Shown piece by piece: positions 31,548-40,372 of a DNA stretch of 64,000 nt. This DNA is from Clostridia bacterium (GTDB lineage Bacteria > Bacillota > Clostridia > Christensenellales > CAG-138): contig JAFWOT010000009.1 in the NCBI GenBank assembly GCA_017509785.1, forward strand, positions 25,841-89,840. Direction: 5' to 3'. The translations under genes were made by a program, and so were the position numbers. The notes under the pieces were generated by a model, which worked only from the letters and a program-made list of their open reading frames with translations, ran no database searches and was not told the origin of the DNA. Numbering within the stretch: the first letter of the stretch is position 1; each line of letters begins with the position of its first letter.

Positions 31548-33154
31548 CTTTCACATATCCCAACGGCCCGGCTCCCGCGCTCGAAAGCGTGGATCTTTCC
31601 GTGCGCGATGGGGAGTTCCTGCTCGTAATAGGCCCGTCCGGCGGGGGAAAATCCACCCTGCTCAGGCATTTTAAATCCGTCCTCGCCCCACACGGGGAGA
31701 GGAGCGGTTCCGTCCTCATGGACGGGGTCCCGCTGTCAGACGTCCCCGAGCGCGAGCAGGCGGCGAAGATAGGTTTCGTTTTCCAGCATCCGGACGATCA
31801 GCTCGTCACCGACAAGGTCTGGCATGAGCTCGCCTTCGGGCTGGAGAGCCTCGGCTGCGGCAGGGAGAGGATGCGCGTGCGCGTCGCCGAGATGGCGAGC
31901 TATTTCGGGCTCGAGGGCGTCTTCCACAAGGACGTCGCGGAGCTCTCCGGCGGGCAGAAGCAGCTCGTCAACCTCGCCTCCGTGATGGCGATGAACCCAT
32001 CCGTCCTCGTGCTCGACGAGCCGACGAGCTCGCTCGATCCCATAGCCGCGTTCGATTTTCTGACCACGGTGAAGAAGCTCAACACCGAGCTCGGGCTGAC
32101 GGTCGTTTTGAGCGAGCACCGCCTCGAGGAGGCAATGCCCTTTGCAGACCGCGTCGCAGTGTTGGAGGAAGGCCGCCTCACCGCCATAGGCGAACCGAAG
32201 GCCGTCGCGGAGGAGCTCCATAAAAGGGGCTCGGGGATGGCGCTCGCAATGCCCTCCGCCGCGAGGATCAGCTGCGCCATAGGCTGCAGCCCCGCCGCCC
32301 TCACCGTAAACGAGGGCAGGCGCATGCTCCGCTCGATGGGTCTTGCCCGCAAGACCCTTCCCGAAACCCCCGCCCCCGCGAAGGGCGAAACGGTTCTTCG
32401 GGCAAAGGAGCTCTTCTTCAGATACGAAAAGGATTCCCCCGACGTGCTTCGCGGGCTCGATATCGAGCTGCGCGCCGGGAGCGTATACGGCCTCGTCGGC
32501 GGGAACGGCGCGGGCAAATCCACCTTATTGAAGGCGCTCTCCGGAAGCGCCGTCCCCTACAGGGGCAGGGTGGAGATATCCGGCAGGCGCATGAAGGGCA
32601 GATTCTCCGCCTTCGAGGAGCGCGTCGGCCTCCTCCCGCAGGATCCGAGGACGGTGTTCTATCCCGTCTCCGTCGGCGAGAACGTCAAAAAGGCCGCCGC
32701 CGGCAGGGGAGCGGGGGAGGAGGAGATCGAAAGGATCGTCTCCCTCATGGGGATAGGCTCGCTGTCGGAGCGCGACCCGTTCGATATCTCGGGCGGAGAG
32801 CAGCAGCGTACCGCCATCGCGATGATACTCCTCACGAAGCCGCGCATACTCCTCATGGACGAGCCGACGAAGGGCATGGACGCTGGCGTCAAACGCGCCT
32901 TCGGGCTGAAGCTGCGCGAGCTCGCCTCCGAGGGGCTTTCCGTGATGCTCGTCACGCACGATACCGAATTCTGCGCCGAGTACGCGGATACCGCCGCCCT
33001 CATGTTCGACGGGAGCATATCCGCCGAAAACACCGCGAGGGAGTTCTTCTGCGGAAACACCTTCTATACTACGGCGGCCAACCGCATCGCGCGCGATATA
33101 TACCCCAACGCCATTCTGACGGAGGAGGTGACCGCTCTTGCAAAACGCGGATAA
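31520..33154 (+). CDS. ECF transporter ATPase, two fused nucleotide-binding domains
   Basis: 544 residues equal to EcfA1 plus EcfA2 in one chain. Domain 1 (about 1-245): Walker A GPSGGGKST, Q-loop FQHPDDQ, signature LSGGQKQ, Walker B VLVLDEPTSSLD, switch SEH. Domain 2 (about 295-530): GGNGAGKST, LPQDP, ISGGEQQR, ILLMDEPTKGMD, THD. It powers vitamin uptake by EcfT with S components. GGGAGA precedes ATG 31520; ATG 31505 is a less likely start. Single-chain A-A ATPases are known in other ECF-like systems. Confidence 0.92.
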   Translation: MANFKFEALTFTYPNGPAPALESVDLSVRDGEFLLVIGPSGGGKSTLLRHFKSVLAPHGERSGSVLMDGVPLSDVPEREQAAKIGFVFQHPDDQLVTDKVWHELAFGLESLGCGRERMRVRVAEMASYFGLEGVFHKDVAELSGGQKQLVNLASVMAMNPSVLVLDEPTSSLDPIAAFDFLTTVKKLNTELGLTVVLSEHRLEEAMPFADRVAVLEEGRLTAIGEPKAVAEELHKRGSGMALAMPSAARISCAIGCSPAALTVNEGRRMLRSMGLARKTLPETPAPAKGETVLRAKELFFRYEKDSPDVLRGLDIELRAGSVYGLVGGNGAGKSTLLKALSGSAVPYRGRVEISGRRMKGRFSAFEERVGLLPQDPRTVFYPVSVGENVKKAAAGRGAGEEEIERIVSLMGIGSLSERDPFDISGGEQQRTAIAMILLTKPRILLMDEPTKGMDAGVKRAFGLKLRELASEGLSVMLVTHDTEFCAEYADTAALMFDGSISAENTAREFFCGNTFYTTAANRIARDIYPNAILTEEVTALAKRG

Positions 33155-33857
33155 AAAGCGCCTCCATCCCGGCGTGCTCGCGCTGATACTCGCGCTCCTT
33201 GCCGTCCCCGCGCTCATAGCCCTCGGCGTCGCCGTGTGGGACGACCGCAGGTTCTATATAGTGAGCCTGCTCATAATACTCGTTTCGATGGCGCCCTTCG
33301 TGCTTCGGTTCGAAAAAAGGCGCCCCGGCGCGCGGGAGCTGACCCTTCTCGCGGCGATGACGGCGATAGGCGTCGCGGCGAGGGCGGCGTTCTACATGGT
33401 ACCGCAGTTCAAGCCAATGGTCGCGATAGCCGTGATCACGGGAGTCGCGTTCGGCGCGGAATCGGGGTTCATAGTCGGGGCGATGATCGCCTTCGTCTCG
33501 AACTTCATATTCGGTCAGGGCCCGTGGACGCCCTGGCAGATGGAAGCGGCGGGCCTCATGGGGCTCCTGGCGGGGCTCATTTTTCACAGGAAGGACGGCT
33601 CCCTTCCGAAGCTCCTGCCGCTCTGCGTATTCGGCGGGCTCGGGACGCTGATACTTTACGGCCTCATAGTTGATACCTCGACCGTGTTCACCACCCAGAA
33701 GGAGATAACCTGGCAGGCACTCACGGCGGCGTACGGCACGGGGCTCGTGATGAACCTCATACACGCGGCTGCAACGGTGGTATTCCTGCTCCTGCTTGCA
33801 CGGCCGATGCTTAAAAAACTCAATCGCCTGCGCGTAAAATACGGCATGCTTCAATAA
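33138..33857 (+). CDS. ECF transporter substrate-binding S component
   Basis: 239 residues, six or seven membrane helices. After two N-terminal helices, the core has LTLLAAMTAIGVAARAAFY, FKPMVAIAVITGVAFGAESG and FGQGPWTPWQMEAAGLMGLL. The GPWTPWQM segment recurs in a subset of S components whose vitamin differs or is unknown; cobalamin-type or another substrate is possible. It starts at TTG 33138 inside the ATPase gene with GGAGGAGG upstream. Confidence 0.82.
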   Translation: MQNADKKRLHPGVLALILALLAVPALIALGVAVWDDRRFYIVSLLIILVSMAPFVLRFEKRRPGARELTLLAAMTAIGVAARAAFYMVPQFKPMVAIAVITGVAFGAESGFIVGAMIAFVSNFIFGQGPWTPWQMEAAGLMGLLAGLIFHRKDGSLPKLLPLCVFGGLGTLILYGLIVDTSTVFTTQKEITWQALTAAYGTGLVMNLIHAAATVVFLLLLARPMLKKLNRLRVKYGMLQ

Positions 33858-33902
33858 AAGGATCTATTATCACAAACCCGTAATACAGGATCGGAGGTAA
33901 CT

Positions 33903-34943
33903 ATGGCAAATCCATTGAGTGAACAGAAATGCCCGGCATGCGGCGCGCCGCTGAGGTTCGACCCAACGAGCGGCAAGTCCGTCTGCGACTGGTGCGGCAT
34001 GAGCTACGACATCCCGACGGAAGCCGACGAGACCCTCGCGGAGGGCTCCGCTCCCGCCGCGGAAGCGGAGGAGCTCCCCGTCTACAACTGTCTGTCCTGC
34101 GGGGCGGAGATCGTGACCGACGCGGTCAGCGCCTCCATAAAATGCCCCTACTGCGGGAACAACATAGTCCTGACGGAGAAGGTCTCAGGCGGTCTCCGCC
34201 CGGACGGCGTCATCCCATTCCGCATAGACAAAAAATCCCTGCCCGCCGCCGTGCAGAGCTTCTATAAGGATAAGAAGCTCCTGCCGAGGAAGTTCTTCAG
34301 CGAAAGCAACATAGAGGATCTCGCGGGAGTCTACGTGCCCTTCTGGCTCTATGACTGCGAGTACAGCGGCGAGGTCTCCTATGACGCGACCCGTTCCAGC
34401 GCCGCGAGGACGGGGGATTACATAGTTACTACCACCGCCCACTACGATCTGACGCGCAGCGTCGGCATGCGCTTTGCGGATATCCCCGTCGACGGGAGCG
34501 CGAGGCTCGACGACGCCCTCATGGATTCGCTCGAACCCTTCGACATGAGCGACGTCAAGCCATTCCGGATGAGCTATCTTTCGGGCTTCTTCGCGGAGCG
34601 CTTCGATAAGGATTCCGACGAGGTCAGGGCCCGCGCCGAGGACAGGATGCTGACTTCCGCCCTCGGTATCGCGGATGCGAACGTCCACGGGTACAGCACC
34701 GTTTCAAGACGCTCCCACGCCCTCGCGCCGACCTCCGTAAACGCCAAATACGTGCTGCTGCCGGTCTACACGTTCAACGTCGGCTGGCATGGGCAGAAGT
34801 ACAGCTTCGCGATGAACGGGCAGACGGGCAAGGTCGTTGGCGATATCCCGACCGACAAGGGCAGGTCGCTCCTGCGCCGCTGGGGGACGTTCGCCGCCGT
34901 GTTCGCCGCGGTACTGCTCCTGATATCATTCATTTCCTGCTGA
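33903..34943 (+). CDS. zinc-ribbon membrane protein (TFIIB-like zinc ribbon)
   Basis: 346 residues. Two zinc ribbons (CPACGAPL..CDWCG, about 10-35; CLSCGAEI..CPYCGNNI, about 62-85), a long mixed domain (VYVPFWLYDCEYSGEVSYDA, AHYDLTRSVGMRFADIPVDG) and one C-terminal membrane helix (about 322-342). The family commonly neighbours TPM-domain proteins, as here. Probably a membrane-quality or assembly factor; no enzymatic motif. Eleven bases before the triple-TPM gene. Confidence 0.8.
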   Translation: MANPLSEQKCPACGAPLRFDPTSGKSVCDWCGMSYDIPTEADETLAEGSAPAAEAEELPVYNCLSCGAEIVTDAVSASIKCPYCGNNIVLTEKVSGGLRPDGVIPFRIDKKSLPAAVQSFYKDKKLLPRKFFSESNIEDLAGVYVPFWLYDCEYSGEVSYDATRSSAARTGDYIVTTTAHYDLTRSVGMRFADIPVDGSARLDDALMDSLEPFDMSDVKPFRMSYLSGFFAERFDKDSDEVRARAEDRMLTSALGIADANVHGYSTVSRRSHALAPTSVNAKYVLLPVYTFNVGWHGQKYSFAMNGQTGKVVGDIPTDKGRSLLRRWGTFAAVFAAVLLLISFISC

Positions 34944-34954
34944 GGAGGCGCGCC

Positions 34955-36808
34955 ATGAATATTATTAAAAGAACGATCGCTCTCGTCTTCGCGCTGGTGC
35001 TCGCGCTGAGTATCATCCCCGCCGCCGTGTCCGCCTCCTCCGAATGGAGGGACGATCTGCGCCGCATGAACGACCTGACGCGGGTCCTCTCCGAGGAAGC
35101 CGCGGACGAGCTCAACGAGCGCGCGTGCGACGCCGTCGAGCAGTATGAATTCGATTTCGTGATGGTGACCTTCGACGAAGAGATGAGGGGCGGCGATACG
35201 GACGAAGGCTACGTCAATTATCTCTACGAGCATAACGAGCTCGGCTGGGGCGAGAGCCGCGACGGCATAATGCTCGCCGTCAACACAGAAACGAACCTGT
35301 TCGTCCTCCGCACGAACGGGCGCGGCAGATACGTTTTCGGGGACGGCGTCCTTGAAAACGCCGCGTCCTCCGTAAAGAACGGCTATGCGGAAAACGGCTT
35401 CGGGGGAGCGTTTGAAGCGTTCCTCGATACGGCCGTGTCCGAGGTCGAGCGCGCCGATATCCCCTACATGCCGCCCGAGGAATGGGCCGCGGAATACCCT
35501 GACCTCACCGATATGACCCCGCTCATCATCACCTATGAGCTCGGCGGCGAGACCCGTCCCGACTGGTATCCCGACGATATCTCGACGTGGGAGTGGACTG
35601 CCGCACCCGCCGGCGCTTCCCGCGTCATAGACGAGGCCGACCTCTTCACCGATGATGAGGAGGCTTCCCTCCGGGCAAGGATAGCCGAATTCACGGAGAG
35701 GAACGCCGCCGACGCGGTCGTGCTCACAGTCCCCTCCACGGGGAGCATCGGGCATATGGAATATGCCGACGATTACTATGATTACAACGGCTTCGGCGTG
35801 GGCGATCAGCACGACGGGTTCCTGCTCCTCGTCTGCATGGATCCCGCTCACAGGGGCGGCTGGTGCACCGTCACCGGCTCGAGGCCCATGCGCCTTTACA
35901 CCGAGGAGATCGCCAACGAGATCGACGACGTGCTCTACGATCATCTCGGCTCAGCCGAATACTACGAGGGCGCTTACGGCTGGATAGAATGCATAGACAC
36001 CCTCCTTGACAAGGGCGTTCCCTTCGCTCCCGATTGGTTCCCCTCCGCGAACGAGCAGTTCGTCAGGAAGCATGACGAGTCCGCTCCCCGTCTCGTCGAC
36101 GAGGCGGGCGCTCTCACGGCGGAGCAGTACGCTGCTCTTGAAAAAAAGCGCGCCGAGATCAGCCTCAGGCACGGCGTCGATATAGTCGTCAATATCCCGG
36201 AGGATACCTATCTGCTCACGTGGCAGCAGTACACGGACGCCTTCTATAAGTATAAGGGCTACGGATACGGCGAAAACTATGACGGTATAATGTACACCTT
36301 CTTCACGCCGAACAGGTCCTTGACCACGGTGTACGGCACGCCGCCCGCAAAGCTCACCGCGAGGAACCTTGAGCTCATCGACGAGGGCGTCGCGGGTCCC
36401 ACCGAAGCCGGCGACGTATACGGCTCGGTCGACCGCTGGCTCACATATCTCGATAAGACCCTCCGCACCGGGCATACCCCGCGCACGGGCAAGGTCTGGA
36501 CCCTGCGCTCCGTCGTCTCGGGCGTTGCCGCGCTCATCGTGTCCTCCATCTCCATGGCAGCCGCGAAGAGCAGCATGAAGACCGTCCGCACGGCGTATGA
36601 CGCGAACAGCCACCTCGTCGCCGATTCGCTCCGGGTAGACTCCGTCGACGACAGGTTCACCCACAACACGGTCACAAGGGTCTACAGCCCCGTAGACCGC
36701 GGCGGAAGCTCCGGCGGAGGCGGCTCCTCCGGAGGCCACTCCTCCTATTCCGGCGGGCATTCGAGCTCGTCCGGCAGCTCGCATTCCGGCAGCGGAAGGA
36801 GCTTCTGA
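34955..36808 (+). CDS. exported protein with three TPM domains
   Basis: 617 residues. Signal peptide about 1-27; TPM-like domains at about 33-165, 222-350 and 382-480 (each with DExxxLT..., Y-x-x-N-x-x-G-x-G and DGxLL-type strands, e.g. NGFGVGDQHDGFLLLVCMDP); one membrane helix about 523-540; and a Gly/Ser-rich tail ending SGSGRSF. YgcG-type proteins usually carry one TPM domain; three in a row is unusual. TPM domains are linked to phosphatase activity or photosystem assembly elsewhere, but the role here is unknown. Confidence 0.82.
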   Translation: MNIIKRTIALVFALVLALSIIPAAVSASSEWRDDLRRMNDLTRVLSEEAADELNERACDAVEQYEFDFVMVTFDEEMRGGDTDEGYVNYLYEHNELGWGESRDGIMLAVNTETNLFVLRTNGRGRYVFGDGVLENAASSVKNGYAENGFGGAFEAFLDTAVSEVERADIPYMPPEEWAAEYPDLTDMTPLIITYELGGETRPDWYPDDISTWEWTAAPAGASRVIDEADLFTDDEEASLRARIAEFTERNAADAVVLTVPSTGSIGHMEYADDYYDYNGFGVGDQHDGFLLLVCMDPAHRGGWCTVTGSRPMRLYTEEIANEIDDVLYDHLGSAEYYEGAYGWIECIDTLLDKGVPFAPDWFPSANEQFVRKHDESAPRLVDEAGALTAEQYAALEKKRAEISLRHGVDIVVNIPEDTYLLTWQQYTDAFYKYKGYGYGENYDGIMYTFFTPNRSLTTVYGTPPAKLTARNLELIDEGVAGPTEAGDVYGSVDRWLTYLDKTLRTGHTPRTGKVWTLRSVVSGVAALIVSSISMAAAKSSMKTVRTAYDANSHLVADSLRVDSVDDRFTHNTVTRVYSPVDRGGSSGGGGSSGGHSSYSGGHSSSSGSSHSGSGRSF

Positions 36809-36830
36809 TAAAACCGAAAGGAGCAAACCA

Positions 36831-37412
36831 TTGAAAGCATCTGTCAAAACGATGATCGTCTGCGTCCTCGTCGCGGCGCTGGCCGCGCTGACCGCTTTCC
36901 CCGGCTGCACGGCTAAGAGCACGGAACGCCCCTCCGCCGAGATCCCGGCGAGCGAAGCACCCGCCGATCCCGCGGAGCCCACCCCCACGCAGACGGAGGA
37001 GGAGCGCTTCTCCTTCCGCACGACGGACGTAAACGGAAGCCCCATCGCCTTCTCCGATTTTTCCGATAAGAAGGTCATAATGGTCAACTTCTGGGAGACA
37101 TGGTGTCCTCCCTGCATGGGGGAGATACCGGAGCTCGTCGAGCTCTATGAGAAGTACAAGGACGAGGGATTCCTTCTGCTCGGCGTGTTCTCGAATTCCG
37201 AGGAGCCCACCGTCCGCTCGACCGTCATGCAGTACGGGATAAGCTATCCCGTCCTCGCGGCGACGGAGGATTTCACCCCCTATCAGACCGAGTACGTCCC
37301 CACTACCGTGTTCTTCAACGGCAGCGGCGAACAGCTCGGCGGAAAGCCCTACATCGGCGCCCTGAGCGGAGAGGATTGGGAAGCCATCATCACGGGCTTC
37401 CTCGGCGACTGA
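36831..37412 (+). CDS. TlpA/ResA-like thiol-disulfide lipoprotein
   Basis: 193 residues. Lipoprotein signal with Cys near 26 (FPGC), a Pro/Glu/Thr linker, then a thioredoxin fold (about 60-193) with active site WETWCPPC (about 92-99) and cis-Pro loop YVPTTVFF (about 155). It would reduce or oxidise extracytoplasmic thiols at the outer membrane face. TTG start with AAAGGAG upstream. First gene of the redox block and directly followed by the Crp/Fnr regulator. Confidence 0.87.
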   Translation: MKASVKTMIVCVLVAALAALTAFPGCTAKSTERPSAEIPASEAPADPAEPTPTQTEEERFSFRTTDVNGSPIAFSDFSDKKVIMVNFWETWCPPCMGEIPELVELYEKYKDEGFLLLGVFSNSEEPTVRSTVMQYGISYPVLAATEDFTPYQTEYVPTTVFFNGSGEQLGGKPYIGALSGEDWEAIITGFLGD

Positions 37413-37413
37413 T

Positions 37414-38082
37414 ATGGCGGAGCTCAGGGAATACCTCCCGAAGCTCCCGTTCTGGGATTCCCTCGGCGAGGAGGAAAAGGTCTTCGTCCGAAGGAACGCC
37501 GGCATCAGAAGGGCGGCTGCGGGCCAGCTCATTTACAGCAGCGACTGCGCCTGCGTCGGCCTCGTCTACGTGATATCCGGCAAGCTTCGCATTTACTCCC
37601 TCTCCTCCGAGGGGCGGGAGATAACCCTCTTCACGATCTGCGGCGGGGATTCGAGCGTCCTTTCGGCCTCCTGCGTCGTGGAGAAGATCAGCTTCGACGC
37701 GCACATGGTCGCGGAGACCGACTCGGAGCTCCTCATAGTCAACGCCGAGGCGATGGCCGCCCTCACGCAGGGCAATATCCACGCCCGCTGCTTCCTGTTC
37801 GAGCGCGCGGCGGAGGATTTCGCCTCCGTCATGCGAACGATGGAGAGCATACTCTTCTCCGGGTTCGATTCGCGCCTCGCGTCGTTCCTCACGGCGGAGT
37901 GCGAAAGAACGGGGAGCCGCGTCCTGCCCCTCACGCGGAGCCGCATAGCAGAGCAGGTCAATTCCGCAAGGGAGGTCGTCACCCGTATGCTGAAGCGCTT
38001 CTCGGCGGAGGGGCTCGTCGAAACGGGACGCGGGACGGTCACCGTGCTCGATTTGGAGGGATTGAAAAAATATATTCGATAA
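37414..38082 (+). CDS. Crp/Fnr-family transcriptional regulator
   Basis: 222 residues. A cyclic-nucleotide-binding-like domain (about 10-125) with Cys-containing loops (SDCACVG, CGGDSSVLSASC), a dimer helix, and an HTH (about 175-200). The recognition helix AREVVTRML aligns R-E-x-x-x-R with CRP Arg180/Glu181/Arg185, residues that read GTGA half sites. A GTGAC-TCG-GTCAC site lies 4 bases after its stop in front of the thioredoxin/rubrerythrin genes. Cysteines suggest redox or oxygen sensing, as in FNR relatives, but an Fe-S set is not proven. Confidence 0.88.
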   Translation: MAELREYLPKLPFWDSLGEEEKVFVRRNAGIRRAAAGQLIYSSDCACVGLVYVISGKLRIYSLSSEGREITLFTICGGDSSVLSASCVVEKISFDAHMVAETDSELLIVNAEAMAALTQGNIHARCFLFERAAEDFASVMRTMESILFSGFDSRLASFLTAECERTGSRVLPLTRSRIAEQVNSAREVVTRMLKRFSAEGLVETGRGTVTVLDLEGLKKYIR

Positions 38083-38085
38083 AGT

Positions 38086-38098
38086 GTGACTCGGTCAC
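38086..38098. promoter_or_regulatory. candidate Crp/Fnr-type operator
   Basis: Perfect inverted repeat GTGAC-TCG-GTCAC. Its centre (38092) lies about 41 bases before the start predicted from the TACAAT box at 38121-38126, the class II activator position. The -35 region is weak, as expected for an activated promoter. Confidence 0.65.
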
Positions 38099-38120
38099 GG
38101 TACAGCCTGTCCGGATGGGG

Positions 38121-38126
38121 TACAAT
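38121..38126 (+). promoter_or_regulatory. -10 box of the trx-rbr-rubredoxin promoter
   Basis: TACAAT with no good TTGACA 17 bases upstream. Probably depends on the regulator bound at 38086-38098. Confidence 0.5.
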
Positions 38127-38149
38127 ATGCTCGTAAAAAATATGAAAGG

Positions 38150-38165
38150 CGCCTTTATAAAGGCG
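38150..38165. repeat. 16-base palindrome in the thioredoxin leader
   Basis: CGCCTTTATAAAGGCG is self-complementary and lies just before the ribosome binding site of trxA; possible leader hairpin. Confidence 0.5.
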
Positions 38166-38178
38166 AAAGGTGAAAAAT

Positions 38179-38484
38179 ATGGAGACAGACGTCAGCTATA
38201 AGACTTTCGATGATGAGGTAATGCAGTCCGATAAGCCCGTCCTCGTGGATTTCTGGGCGACCTGGTGCGGCCCCTGCCGCATGCTCGGCCCGGTCATCAG
38301 GCAGATCGCGGAGGAGAACCCCGATATCAAGGTCTGCAAGGTCAACGTGGACGACGAGCAGGAGCTCTGCATGCAGTTCAACGTGATGAACATCCCGACC
38401 GTCATCGCATTCAAGGGCGGCATGGAGACGGGCCGTTCGGTCGGCTTCGTACCCAAGCAGCAGCTTCTCGATCTTGTAAAGTAA
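38179..38484 (+). CDS. trxA: thioredoxin
   Basis: About 101 residues, full thioredoxin fold. Active site [16 protein letters not shown] (about 25-40); cis-Pro MNIPTVIAF (about 71). Start ATG 38179, with AGGTG six bases upstream; the in-frame GTG 38170 overlaps that site. Reduces protein disulfides; here grouped with rubrerythrin and rubredoxin behind a Crp/Fnr-type site, suggesting an oxidative-stress unit. Confidence 0.93.
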   Translation: METDVSYKTFDDEVMQSDKPVLVDFWATWCGPCRMLGPVIRQIAEENPDIKVCKVNVDDEQELCMQFNVMNIPTVIAFKGGMETGRSVGFVPKQQLLDLVK

Positions 38485-38500
38485 AAACGGAGGAAAGATA

Positions 38501-39037
38501 ATGAATAAGTATAAGGGAACACAGACCGAAAAGAACCTTTGGGAGGCCTTCGCGGGCGAATCCCAGGCAAGGAACAAGTACACCTACTTCGCTTCCAAGG
38601 CGAAGAAGGAGGGCTATGAGCAGATAGCCGCTCTCTTCCTCAAGACCGCCGATAACGAGAAGGAGCACGCCAAGCTCTGGTTCAAGGAGCTTGAGGGCAT
38701 CGGCACCACGGCGGAGAATCTCGCCGCCGCCGCCGAGGGTGAGAATTTCGAGTGGACGGACATGTACGAGGGCTTCGCCAAGACCGCCGAGGCCGAGGGC
38801 TTCCCCGAGCTTGCCGCCAAGTTCCGCGGCGTCGCCGCCATCGAAAAGGCGCATGAGGAGCGCTACCGCGCGCTGCTCAACAACGTCGAGATGCAGCAGG
38901 TCTTCGAAAAGTCCGAGGTCAAGGTCTGGGAATGCCGCAACTGCGGGCATATAGTCGTCGGCACGAAGGCGCCCGAGATCTGCCCCGTCTGCGCGCACCC
39001 CATGGCGTATTTTGAGATCAACGAGAAGAATTATTAA
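38501..39037 (+). CDS. rbr: rubrerythrin
   Basis: 178 residues. Reduces hydrogen peroxide in anaerobes. The four-helix diiron domain (about 1-140) carries [25 protein letters not shown] and EKAHEERY (carboxylate/His ligands). The C-terminal rubredoxin-like domain has CRNCG and CPVCAHP. Sixteen bases after trxA. Confidence 0.95.
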   Translation: MNKYKGTQTEKNLWEAFAGESQARNKYTYFASKAKKEGYEQIAALFLKTADNEKEHAKLWFKELEGIGTTAENLAAAAEGENFEWTDMYEGFAKTAEAEGFPELAAKFRGVAAIEKAHEERYRALLNNVEMQQVFEKSEVKVWECRNCGHIVVGTKAPEICPVCAHPMAYFEINEKNY

Positions 39038-39064
39038 TAATCTCAACGAAAGGAGCTTTTTACC

Positions 39065-39220
39065 ATGAAGTACGTTTGCGAAGCATGCGGCTGGATCTAT
39101 GACGAGGAGCTCGGTGATCCCGAAAACGGCATCGCCCCCGGCACCAGGTTCGAGGATCTGCCCGAGGATTTCGCCTGCCCCCTCTGCGGCGTGGGCAAGG
39201 ATATGTTCAGCGCCGAGTGA
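39065..39220 (+). CDS. rubredoxin
   Basis: 51-residue rubredoxin, a one-iron electron carrier. Both iron-binding knuckles are present: CEACGWIYD (near residues 5-13) and CPLCGVGKD (near 38-46). GAAAGGAGC precedes the ATG. It probably passes electrons to rubrerythrin encoded 27 bases upstream. A terminator follows. Confidence 0.95.
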   Translation: MKYVCEACGWIYDEELGDPENGIAPGTRFEDLPEDFACPLCGVGKDMFSAE

Positions 39221-39236
39221 TTCGGCAAGTCTCATC

Positions 39237-39257
39237 GGAGCCGGGAACGGCTCCTTT
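39237..39257 (+). terminator. terminator of the redox block
   Basis: GGAGCC-GGGAAC-GGCTCC then TTTC. Confidence 0.65.
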
Positions 39258-39295
39258 CTTATACTTCTGGCAAAGATGATATATTATATTGCCCG

Positions 39296-39324
39296 TTTAC
39301 TTTCCAACTCTTTTATGCTATAAT
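39296..39324 (+). promoter_or_regulatory. sigma-A promoter of a short transcription unit
   Basis: TTTACT, a 17-base spacer and TATAAT. The unit ends at the hairpin 39441-39469, giving an RNA of about 140 bases with no complete standard ORF. Confidence 0.65.
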
Positions 39325-39330
39325 AGCAGC

Positions 39331-39469
39331 CGAAAGGATAGGGGGTGAGAACCGTGAAAAAGACCTTCCGGACTCACAGGGCTATCCCATCAATTACCGC
39401 ATACTCGATAAAGACCTTCCCTGACCCGCATTCACGCTCCGCGGCCGCCTTCCCCGACGGCCGCTTTTT
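39331..39469 (+). ncRNA. possible small RNA or small-peptide transcript
   Basis: Lies between a good promoter and a good terminator. It has AGGGGG followed by GTG codons (39345, 39354), but that frame has no stop before the hairpin. Another frame encodes EKDLPDSQGYPINYRILDKD and stops (TGA) just before the hairpin but lacks a start. So it is either a small RNA or a frameshifted small gene. Confidence 0.35.
39441..39469 (+). terminator. terminator of the short unit
   Basis: GCGGCC (39441-39446) pairs with GGCCGC (39459-39464), followed by TTTTT. Confidence 0.75.
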
Positions 39470-39496
39470 GGTGCGGCCGATATGGGCATATCCCCC

Positions 39497-39526
39497 TTGC
39501 GGCGGGAGGACGGTTTATGATATAAT
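39497..39526 (+). promoter_or_regulatory. sigma-A promoter of the esterase operon
   Basis: TTGCGG, an 18-base spacer, TATAAT. Confidence 0.6.
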
Positions 39527-39553
39527 AAAAAGGTCGATTTTCAGGGGGTCTCC

Positions 39554-40372
39554 ATGCATCTTGATTCAGAAACGATCTATATACCGTCCGAAGCCGGGCA
39601 GATGAAGCTCATAGTGCTTCGTCCGCGCGGGGCGGAGCGCGCTGTTCCCGGCATGCTTTGGATACACGGCGGCGGCTATTTCGAGGGCATGGCGGAGATG
39701 GTCCATTTCTCCCGCGGGAAGGACGCCGCAAAGCGTTATGGCGCGGTGGTCGTCTCGCCGGAATACAGGCTCTCAGTAAAGGCGCCTTACCCCGCCGCGC
39801 TTGAGGATTGCTATACGGCGCTCCTCTGGCTGAGGGATCACGCCGAAGAGCTCGGCGCCGATCCGGGGAAGCTCATCGTCGGCGGCGAGAGCGCGGGCGG
39901 CGGTCTCGCGGCGGCGCTCTGCATGCTGGCGCACGACAGGGGAGAGGTGAACGTATTCTATCAGTTCCCCATCTACCCGATGCTCGACTGCTTCGATACC
40001 GATTCCTCGCGCGATAATCATTCCCTCGGCTGGAACACGAAGCGCAATCACGAGGGCTGGCGCAGATATCTCGGCCCCCTGTGGGGGAGGGAGGACGTCC
40101 CCGCTTACGCTTCCCCCGCAAGGAGGGAGGATCATACCGGCCTTCCGCCCTGCTACACATTCGTCGCAGACGGCGAGCCATTTTACAGGGAGACCCTCGA
40201 TTACGTCGAGGCGCTGAATAAGGCGGGCGTTCCCGCCAGGGCCGACGTCTTCCACGCGGACATACACGCGTTCGACCTGCTCCTTCCCCTGACGAAGAGC
40301 GCGAAGGAAGCGAGGGAGGCGTTCCTTTTGAATTTCGGCAAAGCGATAGGAGAGGAGGCTCCCGATGAATAA
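39554..40372 (+). CDS. HSL-type alpha/beta hydrolase (esterase)
   Basis: 272 residues. The oxyanion motif HGGGYFEG (about 39) and the nucleophile elbow GGESAGGGLA (about 112, Ser) define the hormone-sensitive-lipase esterase family; His of ADIHAFDLL (about 236) would complete the triad. Cytosolic, substrate unknown, probably a short-chain ester. Overlaps the GtrA gene by 8 bases. Confidence 0.88.
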   Translation: MHLDSETIYIPSEAGQMKLIVLRPRGAERAVPGMLWIHGGGYFEGMAEMVHFSRGKDAAKRYGAVVVSPEYRLSVKAPYPAALEDCYTALLWLRDHAEELGADPGKLIVGGESAGGGLAAALCMLAHDRGEVNVFYQFPIYPMLDCFDTDSSRDNHSLGWNTKRNHEGWRRYLGPLWGREDVPAYASPARREDHTGLPPCYTFVADGEPFYRETLDYVEALNKAGVPARADVFHADIHAFDLLLPLTKSAKEAREAFLLNFGKAIGEEAPDE

